From Clostridium sp. AF37-5 (GTDB lineage Bacteria; Bacillota; Clostridia; Lachnospirales; Lachnospiraceae), in NCBI RefSeq assembly GCF_003477605.1, contig NZ_QUDR01000015.1, forward strand, positions 1 through 64,000: a stretch of 64,000 bases of DNA. Direction: 5' to 3'. The position numbers and the translations under genes were made by a program. Positions 56,699 to 64,000 of the stretch are shown here, piece after piece. Below the pieces are notes generated by a model that worked only from the letters and a program-made list of their open reading frames with translations, had not been told where the DNA came from and searched no databases. Within the stretch, counting starts at the first letter, position 1. Every line of letters starts with the position of its first letter.

Positions 56699-58750
56699 CT
56701 ACATAGAGAGCGTTTTCCACAACACCGCTCCATTTTTACCAATCTCAACTTTTACCTTTCCATTTTCAACACGGCACATTCTCGCTGCCATGTCAAAACC
56801 TTCTTCACAGGTATACATCATGCACGCCATCCGGCTGCCATTCGCCACACCAAGACGCCATACATCTACTTCCACTTCGCATTCTTCGCCTTCCACCTGA
56901 ACAAGAACAAAAGCTTGTTCCTTTTCACTGAATCTTCCGTATCCAATGAGATTATTCTCTGCATGAAGATACAACAAACTTCCGGTAGAAAACACTTCGT
57001 AATCTTTATGAATTCGAATCATCTCCTTGTGGAAACGAATCAACTCATGATCTTCTTTGCCCCACGGATAAGAACGTCTGTTATCCGGGTCTGTCCAGCC
57101 GCACACACCAGCCTCATCACCGTAGTAAATCGTCGGAGCACCGACCCATGTCATCTGCATCAGTACCGCCTGGCGCATAACCGCCAGATTTACGCCGTAG
57201 TTCGCTGCCTGAGGACCGGTAAACGCGGTTCTTCCAACCACATGATTCGTACGGGTTAAAAAGCGGGAATGGTCGTGATTCGACAGCTCATTCATCGCTA
57301 CCAAAGCACTTGGCGTCGTAAATCTTGCCCCATAATCAGTCATCGAGCCAAAGAAAGCCGCCGCATTCCCACGCAAATCACTGCGACGCGCATCGCTGTG
57401 TTTCTCCATACCGGTCAAAAACCAACTGATTGGCTCCATAAAAGCATCATAGTTCATCACCGTATCCCACTGGGTTCCATCTAACCATGCAGAAGGGTCT
57501 CCATAATGCTCCGCAAGAATAATTGCCTCCGGATTTTCTCTCTTCACCGCCTCACGGAATCCTTTCCAGAATTTGTGGTTGTACTCCGGTGTGTGTCCCA
57601 AATCAGCCGCCACATCCAGACGCCATCCATCAATGCAATACGGTGCAGCCACCCATTTTCTCGCAACTCCGTGAATGTATTGTTCTAAGCGCTCCGATCC
57701 CTCGTAATTTAGTTTTGGCAGAGTATCATTGCCCCACCACGAATCGTAATGCGTATTGTCCGGCCAGCTTCCATCCGGGTAAAAATAGAAGAAGTCGTGA
57801 TATGGACTGTCTTCCTGCAAAAAAGCACCTTTTTCATAAGACTCATCTTTATCGTAAATCTTCTCGCGGTCAAGCCACTTGTTAAAGGAACCACAGTGGT
57901 TAAATACACCATCCAGAATCACTTTCATGCCACGACGGTGTACTTCTTCGACAAATTTTGCAAAGAATGCATTACTCGCCTCTAAATTTTTCATATTAAC
58001 AACGCGCTTAATGTATTTTGTAGCATGTGCATTTTCCTTGTCGTCTGCCGCCAGCACGTCACCGCCATCCTCGACAATTACGCCGTAATGGGGATCAATA
58101 TAATCATAGTCCTGCGTATCATATTTATGATTTGAAGGCGATACAAAAATCGGATTCAAATACAAAACTTCCACGCCAAGATCCTGCAAATAGTCCAGTT
58201 TATCCATGACACCCTGCAAATCGCCGCCATAAAACTCACGCACGCCCATCGATGCCGGCATTTTATTCCAGTCACGCACCTGCGTCACATGCTCATCAAT
58301 ATATGTATATTCATCGTCAACAACATCATTTGTCTTATCCCCATTATAAAAACGATCCACAAAAATCTGGTACATCACGGCACCTTTTGCCCAGTCCGGT
58401 GTATGAAATCCCGGAATCAGACAGAAATTGAAATATGGATTGACATCTGAAACCACTCCTTGACGGTTGCAAATCAACGTCTCTTTCGCCGTTTCTACCC
58501 TAAAGTAATAACTTATCGGATGATCTTCCAATAGAAATGATACGGCATAAATATCAAAATACTCCGTTGACTTTTCTAAATGCATAATATAAGGCACTTC
58601 ATCCACCATTGCCTTCACATATTCTGCCTCATCTTTCCCAACGCGGCACCGAATCGTAACGGTCTCATACACACGCGGTTCACATGGCGAAACAAAATCA
58701 GCCGTACCATCACTAAATATTGCTTTCTTATTAAGGGTTCCGTCAGCCAT
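56699..58750 (-). CDS. GH13 alpha-glucan hydrolase, neopullulanase type
   Basis: The 683-residue protein has an N-terminal CBM34-like domain (1-120) and a GH13 barrel with the four regions: DGVFNHCG, GWRLDVA (nucleophile Asp about 379), ILAEHYG (acid/base Glu about 414) and LSNHDHSR (Asp about 493). It lacks a signal peptide, so it works inside the cell on maltodextrins or similar. GGAGG lies 8 bases before the ATG. Two hairpin terminators precede it closely, so its promoter is unclear. Confidence 0.92.
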   Translation of the reverse strand: MADGTLNKKAIFSDGTADFVSPCEPRVYETVTIRCRVGKDEAEYVKAMVDEVPYIMHLEKSTEYFDIYAVSFLLEDHPISYYFRVETAKETLICNRQGVVSDVNPYFNFCLIPGFHTPDWAKGAVMYQIFVDRFYNGDKTNDVVDDEYTYIDEHVTQVRDWNKMPASMGVREFYGGDLQGVMDKLDYLQDLGVEVLYLNPIFVSPSNHKYDTQDYDYIDPHYGVIVEDGGDVLAADDKENAHATKYIKRVVNMKNLEASNAFFAKFVEEVHRRGMKVILDGVFNHCGSFNKWLDREKIYDKDESYEKGAFLQEDSPYHDFFYFYPDGSWPDNTHYDSWWGNDTLPKLNYEGSERLEQYIHGVARKWVAAPYCIDGWRLDVAADLGHTPEYNHKFWKGFREAVKRENPEAIILAEHYGDPSAWLDGTQWDTVMNYDAFMEPISWFLTGMEKHSDARRSDLRGNAAAFFGSMTDYGARFTTPSALVAMNELSNHDHSRFLTRTNHVVGRTAFTGPQAANYGVNLAVMRQAVLMQMTWVGAPTIYYGDEAGVCGWTDPDNRRSYPWGKEDHELIRFHKEMIRIHKDYEVFSTGSLLYLHAENNLIGYGRFSEKEQAFVLVQVEGEECEVEVDVWRLGVANGSRMACMMYTCEEGFDMAARMCRVENGKVKVEIGKNGAVLWKTLSM

Positions 58751-58784
58751 TGCTTTGTCCTCCGAACATAATTATTTCTATTTG

Positions 58785-58813
58785 TAAAAATTCACGGCTA
58801 AAAAGCCGTGAAT
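58785..58813 (-). terminator. Hairpin terminator between ftsH and the GH13 gene (distal)
   Basis: ATTCACGGCT pairs perfectly with AGCCGTGAAT around TTTT, followed on the minus strand by five T. It is only 35 bases before the GH13 ATG, so it could also act as a leader hairpin for that gene. Confidence 0.6.
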
Positions 58814-58831
58814 CCTTGTTTTAGATAAGTC

Positions 58832-58860
58832 AAAAGGACAGCTTACGATGCTGTCCTTTT
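58832..58860 (-). terminator. Hairpin terminator between ftsH and the GH13 gene (proximal)
   Basis: AAAAGGACAGC pairs perfectly with GCTGTCCTTTT around a 7-base loop. The T run is short. With the next hairpin it forms a tandem pair. The stretch 58861-59043 between this hairpin and the ftsH stop shows no gene. Confidence 0.55.
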
Positions 58861-59043
58861 GGGAGAAGGTATTTTTGTTACTTATGGGGTGTAGCAAAAA
58901 CTATATAATGTATTGGGGTTTACGCGTATTACTATAACACGTTACCAAAAAACAGTGTGCACAAAGTTTACATTTTTTCCACCATTCTTTTGTTAGTTTT
59001 GCCCAATACTTTTCTCCCATTTGCACATTTGCACAAAGAATCT

Positions 59044-60885
59044 TTACATTTCTTCGATTGTCTCGTCATTCTGCTCAAAGAGAGCTTCAAACTCCTGCTG
59101 CCCGATTCTCTCTTTTTCAATCAGAAGCTCTGCCAATTTATCCAAAACCTTGCGGTTTTCTTTCAAAATCTTAGTAGCCTTCTCACGGCAGCTCTCGATA
59201 ATTCGTTTTACTTCCTGGTCAATCACAGCAGCGGTTCCTTCACTAAAGTTCTTTGCGTGCCCAATCTCACGGCCGATAAAGACTTCATCATCTGACGTGC
59301 TGTAGTTAATCATACCAAGTTCATCCGAGAAACCATACTTTGTAACCATATCGCGAGCGCGCTCCGTTGCCTGACGGATATCCTGCACAGCCCCCGTTGT
59401 CACATCATCAAAGACAAGACTTTCTGCGATACGCCCGCCAAGACATACAACAATATCCTGCAACATCTTACCTTTGGTCAGATACATCTCATCTTTTTCC
59501 GGCAATGGCATCGTATAACCACCGGCACCCTGTCCGGTCGGAATTACAGAAACCGTATAAACCGGTCCGACATCCGGCAAAACATGAAACAAAATTGCGT
59601 GTCCGGCTTCGTGATATGCCGTAACCCGTTTATCCTTTTCAGAAATAATACGGCTCTTTTTCTCTGCACCAATTCCCACTTTGATAAAGGACTTGCGAAT
59701 ATCTTCGTCCATCAAATACGGGCGGTTTTCTCTTGCGGCACAAATGGCAGCCTCGTTCAAAAGATTTTCCAAATCCGCACCGGCAAATCCTGCCGTTGTA
59801 CGTGCGATTTCTTCCAAATTCACATCATCCGATAACGGTTTATTTTTCGCATGGACTTTTAAAATTTCCTCACGGCCTCTCACATCCGGAAGACCCACGT
59901 GGATTCTGCGGTCAAAACGTCCCGGCCTGAGAATTGCCGGATCCAGAATATCTACACGGTTGGTTGCCGCCATCACGATAATTCCCTCATTGATTCCAAA
60001 GCCGTCCATTTCAACAAGCATCTGATTTAACGTCTGCTCACGCTCATCATGTCCGCCGCCAAGACCGCTTCCTCGTCTTCTTGCCACGGCATCAATCTCA
60101 TCAATAAAAACAATACACGGTGCATTTTTCTTTGCTTCCGCAAACAAGTCACGGACACGGGAAGCACCGACGCCGACAAACATTTCCACAAAATCAGAAC
60201 CGGAAATACTAAAGAACGGAACACCCGCTTCACCGGCAACTGCTTTGGCAAGCAATGTCTTACCGGTTCCCGGAGGGCCCACCATAATCACGCCTTTCGG
60301 GATTCTGGCACCTAAATTCGTATATTTCTGCGGTGCCTCCAAAAAGTCTACAATTTCTTCTAACTGTTCTTTTTCCTCGACCAGACCGGCAACATCTGCA
60401 AATGTCTTTGATTTTTCATCCGGTGCGGTCATTCTCGCACGGCTCTTTCCAAAATTCATCATTTTGGCATTTCCGCCGCCTCCGCCCTGCGCCTGGCTCG
60501 TCATCATTGTAAACAAAACAAAAATCAGGACGAATCCTATTGCATATGGCAAAATCTCCAAATACCACGGTGTTGTCTCAACATCCGAGACAACTACATT
60601 TGTAAAATGTGCATCGTCTAATTTTTCAATAACTACATTCACATCCGGTGCATAGAAAGAATGTTTTTTACTGTCTTTCATTGTCACACGGATTTCACCG
60701 GTCGGAACCTGCTCATTTTGTCCCACCACAACGGACTGTATTTTATGATTCGACAAATCGTCCTTAAACTGTGTATAAGTATAATTCTCCTCTGTCCATC
60801 CGGACATAAAATCGCTCGAAATCATGGCAATCAAAATTATTGCCGCCATCGCGACAAAAAAGCCATAACCTTTCCATTTTCTCAT
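59044..60885 (-). CDS. ftsH: ATP-dependent zinc metalloprotease FtsH
   Basis: The 613-residue protein has two N-terminal membrane helices (about 7-25 and 111-128), an AAA+ domain (Walker A GPPGTGKT 203-210, Walker [10 protein letters not shown]) and the zinc protease motif HEAGH (425-429). It degrades membrane and soluble proteins at the membrane. AAGGAGG lies 9 bases before the ATG. It is 4 bases downstream of hpt in the conserved tilS-hpt-ftsH order. Confidence 0.97.
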   Translation of the reverse strand: MRKWKGYGFFVAMAAIILIAMISSDFMSGWTEENYTYTQFKDDLSNHKIQSVVVGQNEQVPTGEIRVTMKDSKKHSFYAPDVNVVIEKLDDAHFTNVVVSDVETTPWYLEILPYAIGFVLIFVLFTMMTSQAQGGGGGNAKMMNFGKSRARMTAPDEKSKTFADVAGLVEEKEQLEEIVDFLEAPQKYTNLGARIPKGVIMVGPPGTGKTLLAKAVAGEAGVPFFSISGSDFVEMFVGVGASRVRDLFAEAKKNAPCIVFIDEIDAVARRRGSGLGGGHDEREQTLNQMLVEMDGFGINEGIIVMAATNRVDILDPAILRPGRFDRRIHVGLPDVRGREEILKVHAKNKPLSDDVNLEEIARTTAGFAGADLENLLNEAAICAARENRPYLMDEDIRKSFIKVGIGAEKKSRIISEKDKRVTAYHEAGHAILFHVLPDVGPVYTVSVIPTGQGAGGYTMPLPEKDEMYLTKGKMLQDIVVCLGGRIAESLVFDDVTTGAVQDIRQATERARDMVTKYGFSDELGMINYSTSDDEVFIGREIGHAKNFSEGTAAVIDQEVKRIIESCREKATKILKENRKVLDKLAELLIEKERIGQQEFEALFEQNDETIEEM

Positions 60886-60889
60886 CGGA

Positions 60890-61420
60890 TTAATCCTCCT
60901 TTATTTTCAGCTCTCCGATATAAGGCAAATTGCGGTATTTCTGGGCATAATCAAGTCCAAATCCAACCACAAATAAATCATCAATTTCAAAACCGGTATA
61001 CGCCACATCCACTTCTGATACGCGACATGCCGGTTTATCTAAAAGCGTACAAATGCGCAAACTTTTCGGTCCACGTTTTTCTAACATATGGGCAAGATAC
61101 GAAAGTGTGCGTCCGCTGTCCACAATATCTTCAATAATCAGCACTTCACGGTTTTCCAAACTCATAATCAAATCCTGACTAATCGTAATACTTCCGCTGC
61201 TGGTCATACCATTTCCATAACTTGATACACTCATAAAATCAATCGTAACCGGCACTGTAATATATTTTGCCAGTTCGCAGGTAAAAAATACACTTCCTTT
61301 CAAAATGCAAATCAAATGAAGTGTTTTTCCTTCGTAATCACGGTTAATCTGCTCAGCAAGTTCCTTCACTCTTGCTACAATTTCATCTTCTTTAATCAAG
61401 ACGTTGATTTCTTCTTTCAT
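60890..61420 (-). CDS. hpt: Hypoxanthine phosphoribosyltransferase
   Basis: The 176-residue protein has the PRPP-binding signature VLIIEDIVDSGRTL, the N-terminal CILKGSVFF and the C-terminal VGFGLDYAQKYRNLPYIGEL of bacterial HPRT. It salvages hypoxanthine and guanine. AAAGGA lies 6 bases before the ATG. Its start overlaps the tilS end by 29 bases. Confidence 0.96.
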   Translation of the reverse strand: MKEEINVLIKEDEIVARVKELAEQINRDYEGKTLHLICILKGSVFFTCELAKYITVPVTIDFMSVSSYGNGMTSSGSITISQDLIMSLENREVLIIEDIVDSGRTLSYLAHMLEKRGPKSLRICTLLDKPACRVSEVDVAYTGFEIDDLFVVGFGLDYAQKYRNLPYIGELKIKED

Positions 61421-62810
61421 GACGTATCCTTTCTTTGGTCACAACCAAAACATATTTTGTATTTTGATTTATTTTGCAGGCTGCACTGATTCGATTTGGA
61501 ATCGCCCATATCACATGGGCGCCATCCGCCAGCACAAGCTGCCTGTCCCGACGCTCTTTCGCAATCTTTTCGTCCATATAGTAGCGGGATAATTTCTTTT
61601 TATGCCCCTTGTCATCAAGCACAAAAAAATCTCCCGGTCTCGGATTGCGAATCGTCAGTTTACTATTTATCTTATCATAATCAAACCATTTCGTATAGTC
61701 TTTTTGTGGAATTTCTGAATCCAGTTTTTCACGTGCCACCACCTCAAAACGAAAGCGGTAATACACACCATCCATTTCCACTATATTCCCGGATGCCATG
61801 TCGCATTCCACACAAACGTTTTCCTGCTTTTTTTGCTTATTTTTCGTAAGCCTGAAATACTCATAATCACAGACGACAAAATAGCCGCCGGGCAGAGAAA
61901 ACGTGCCGTTTCCTTTCTCTGCAATTTTTTCATATAATGCCTCATAATGCGCTCTCGTGACATCTTTTACGCCAGAGATTCCCTGCTCTAAAAAGAGCGA
62001 CAAAATCTCCTTTTGCAAAACCTCCGGAAGTCCCCGGCACACATCCCGCCTTAACAGAACTTCTTTTCCCTCATGGAAAATTACATGTTCCGCCTCGCAC
62101 TCTGCCTGCTCGCGGATATACTTACGCCACTTGCCAATGTCATCCGCCGCATCCGCAATATGCCTTACCGCACCCGGATTTAAGTTCTCTTTTAACAGTG
62201 GCAGTAACCCCTTCCGAATCCAGTTTCTCTGATACGCTGTATCCTGATTCGTAATATCCTCCCGCCACGGTATCTTTTTCTCCTCTAAAAACGCAAGAAT
62301 GTCTCCCTTTTCGGCAAACAGAAGCGGTCGTATAATAAAATCTCTTTTCGGCAACATCGCCGCCAAGCCTCTGGCAGAACTCCCACGTATCAGCCGAAAC
62401 AAAAATGTCTCTGCCTGATCCTCTTTGTGGTGCGCCACTGCAATACAGTCCGCATTTTTTTCCCTGCGCAATTTTTCAAACTGCTCATAGCGGCATGCAC
62501 GTCCAGCCTCCTCCTCACTCATCCCCCACTTTTTTGCATACGCCGGTACATCTTCGAAAACCTCAAAACACGGAAGTTCCCACTTGTCTGAAAGCTCTCT
62601 CACAAATTGTGCGTCCCGGTCGGCATCGTCTCCCCGGATGCCATGTTTGACATGCAGAACGAATAGAGACAAATTCATTTCTTTCCGTAAACTATTTAAT
62701 AAATACAAAAGGCATACCGAATCAGCGCCACCCGACACCCCCACAATAATCTTGTCGCCCGGTGAAAACAAGTGGTGCGTTTCGCTATATCGAATCATTT
62801 CTTCTCTCAC
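61392..62810 (-). CDS. tilS: tRNA(Ile)-lysidine synthase
   Basis: The 472-residue protein has the PP-loop VGVSGGADSVCLLYLL, HGIRGDDADRDA, and HHKEDQAETFLFRLIRGSSA with the tRNA-specific LPLL region, followed by the TilS C-terminal substrate domains. It makes lysidine at C34 of tRNA-Ile(CAU). The GTG at 62810 has GGAGG 8 bases upstream; a TTG 16 codons earlier overlaps the spoIIE stop but has only a weak site. Confidence 0.94.
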   Translation of the reverse strand: MREEMIRYSETHHLFSPGDKIIVGVSGGADSVCLLYLLNSLRKEMNLSLFVLHVKHGIRGDDADRDAQFVRELSDKWELPCFEVFEDVPAYAKKWGMSEEEAGRACRYEQFEKLRREKNADCIAVAHHKEDQAETFLFRLIRGSSARGLAAMLPKRDFIIRPLLFAEKGDILAFLEEKKIPWREDITNQDTAYQRNWIRKGLLPLLKENLNPGAVRHIADAADDIGKWRKYIREQAECEAEHVIFHEGKEVLLRRDVCRGLPEVLQKEILSLFLEQGISGVKDVTRAHYEALYEKIAEKGNGTFSLPGGYFVVCDYEYFRLTKNKQKKQENVCVECDMASGNIVEMDGVYYRFRFEVVAREKLDSEIPQKDYTKWFDYDKINSKLTIRNPRPGDFFVLDDKGHKKKLSRYYMDEKIAKERRDRQLVLADGAHVIWAIPNRISAACKINQNTKYVLVVTKERIRHERRNQRLD

Positions 62811-62854
62811 GGCTTCATCCTCCGCATTTATTGTAACGGTTTTCGTTTTTTTCG

Positions 62855-64000
62855 TCAAACTTTATTCCAAATTCCGGCCACCAAAACGCTCATGTCGTCA
62901 GACGCCTCTTTTGTACTGTGTGCCAGTGTGTTCATCAAAATCTGGTTTGCCATGTCATTCGCATTTTTGCAGTAAAGCCTGTCAATGAGTGTCGCCATCT
63001 CCTCCTGACTGTCGCTCTCTATATTTCTCTCATAAAAACTGTCAAGCACGCCGTCCGAAACCATAATAACCATATCGCCTTCCTGCAATTGTACGACGGC
63101 AACATCCGGCTCCGCCTGCAAATCCACACCGACCGGAAGCGCACTGGAAGCAATCATCTCCACTCCGCCTTCCCGCTTTACAAAAGTAGTTGCCGCTCCA
63201 TTTTTCATAATTTCACAAATGCCGGTATGAAGGTTAATCGCCGCCATATCAAGTGTTGCAAATGATTTTCCCTCATAATTTGCAACAAACAGCGTATTCA
63301 AAAGCCTGAGTGCCGATTTTTTTTCAAACCCCGCCTCCATCAGATATTCCAGTGCCTCAATTAGATTGCTGCTGTCGCGGTCCGCCATTTCACCACTTCC
63401 CATGCCGTCCGTTAAAACCATGAGAAGCTCACCGGTTCCCGAAAGTTCCAAAAACGAATAATTGTCACCAGACACACTCTCACCGCTTTTGGCAACTCTG
63501 GCAAGCCCCGTAAGCGCCTTATATACTGTGTCCTGTCTGAAAAACATCGTATCCGTTGTGGAAGAAAGCACATTTCTTGTCTCTCTTGCCGGACACATCA
63601 TAATGCCTGTCGCACGGTACAGCGCCTGAGCAACATCGGTCTTTGTCAAACAATGATTGCCATGGCAGGCACCGGTAAACATTACTTCCAGATATCCGCC
63701 CCTTTTTTTCACCGATAAACGTGCTACCTTGATACCCTCTTTTTTTAATTCTTCTAAAATTCTTCGTTTTCGCTCTTTGGGAAGTTCCTCTGTCTCGCCC
63801 AAATTGATGGTAAACGATTTTAACGCCACTGCAATTTCTTTCATCTGCTCTGCCATCACGCGGCGGTTTTCTGACATCCGGTTATGCCAACCAAGTCTCA
63901 CATTTTCCCCGGCAATCCTCTCCTCGACCTGATGCACATACTCATCTAGATGCATACAGCGTCTTTGAAAATCCGGACTAATCTGTGACATCGTTACACT
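62855..64000 (-). CDS. spoIIE: Stage II sporulation protein E, C-terminal part (runs off the window)
   Basis: About 380 residues are visible; the frame stays open to the window edge, so the membrane-spanning N-terminal half lies outside. The PP2C-type phosphatase domain shows SGDNYSFLEL, VLTDGMGSGEMADRDS, DMAAINLHTG, and DGVLDSFYER. SpoIIE acts on SpoIIAA to switch on sigma-F in the forespore. Its presence indicates a sporulating lineage. The stop overlaps the alternative TTG of tilS. Confidence 0.92.
   Translation of the reverse strand, partial: SVTMSQISPDFQRRCMHLDEYVHQVEERIAGENVRLGWHNRMSENRRVMAEQMKEIAVALKSFTINLGETEELPKERKRRILEELKKEGIKVARLSVKKRGGYLEVMFTGACHGNHCLTKTDVAQALYRATGIMMCPARETRNVLSSTTDTMFFRQDTVYKALTGLARVAKSGESVSGDNYSFLELSGTGELLMVLTDGMGSGEMADRDSSNLIEALEYLMEAGFEKKSALRLLNTLFVANYEGKSFATLDMAAINLHTGICEIMKNGAATTFVKREGGVEMIASSALPVGVDLQAEPDVAVVQLQEGDMVIMVSDGVLDSFYERNIESDSQEEMATLIDRLYCKNANDMANQILMNTLAHSTKEASDDMSVLVAGIWNKV

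Overview
The window looks like a chromosomal segment of a low-GC, spore-forming Clostridia bacterium, most likely a Lachnospiraceae member from the gut or rumen. The evidence is spoIIE beside tilS-hpt-ftsH, GGAGG-type ribosome sites, consensus TTGACA/TATAAT promoters, a secreted GH10 xylanase, a large lectin-like surface protein with Pro/Thr linkers, and a tiny RKKQR-type membrane peptide. Taxonomy is inference; no rRNA is present.

Layout. 1-620: intergenic DNA with a long imperfect hairpin and a GTTGCA-rich repeat. 621-10601: a MetE-like methyltransferase, LysR and TetR regulators, a secreted lectin-like protein, a hipBA module with tandem operators, another long hairpin, and the xylanase. 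10741-14448: a GNAT protein carrying a shrunken DUF2971 module, a Nudix hydrolase, a nucleotidyltransferase-fold protein, a membrane NERD protein and an ArsC/Spx-like protein. 14689-15990: enolase with its promoter and terminator.

16332-34884 is a decaying, AT-rich accessory (defence) island, all on the minus strand except one recombinase scrap. It holds a broken DUF1016/YhcG nuclease, a HigB/HigA-ImmA module with its operator, a TOTE-type primase-helicase with a degenerate PLD domain, a second toxin-antitoxin pair lying between two pieces of a dead rhuM gene, an unrecognised operon of three coupled small genes, an IS3-type transposase remnant, a 1173-residue KAP/YobI-like membrane NTPase, a type IIG restriction-modification gene cut by one in-frame stop, and a DUF2971 protein. 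The DUF2971 protein shares its whole C-terminal part with the GNAT fusion outside the island.

35075-64000 returns to mostly housekeeping genes: a SAM methyltransferase, rlmD-yhaM, a secreted FN3-like protein, mutS2 followed by a two-component system, an ECF sigma factor with a large membrane regulator, a minus-strand group (VanW-type, AIR-synthase-like, Lrp, aminotransferase, CheX, trmL), a cobalamin/radical-SAM protein, tRNA-Gly(UCC), a CDF transporter, a GH13 enzyme, and ftsH-hpt-tilS-spoIIE, the last running off the window.

Two cross-window signals stand out. One is a family of roughly 150-bp near-perfect hairpins (about 8037, 39969, 40463, 55553, with a divergent relative at 154) that keep conserved tip and inner segments but have a stem segment whose sequence differs between copies while staying paired. 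The other is the shared DUF2971 C-terminal module in two otherwise different proteins.
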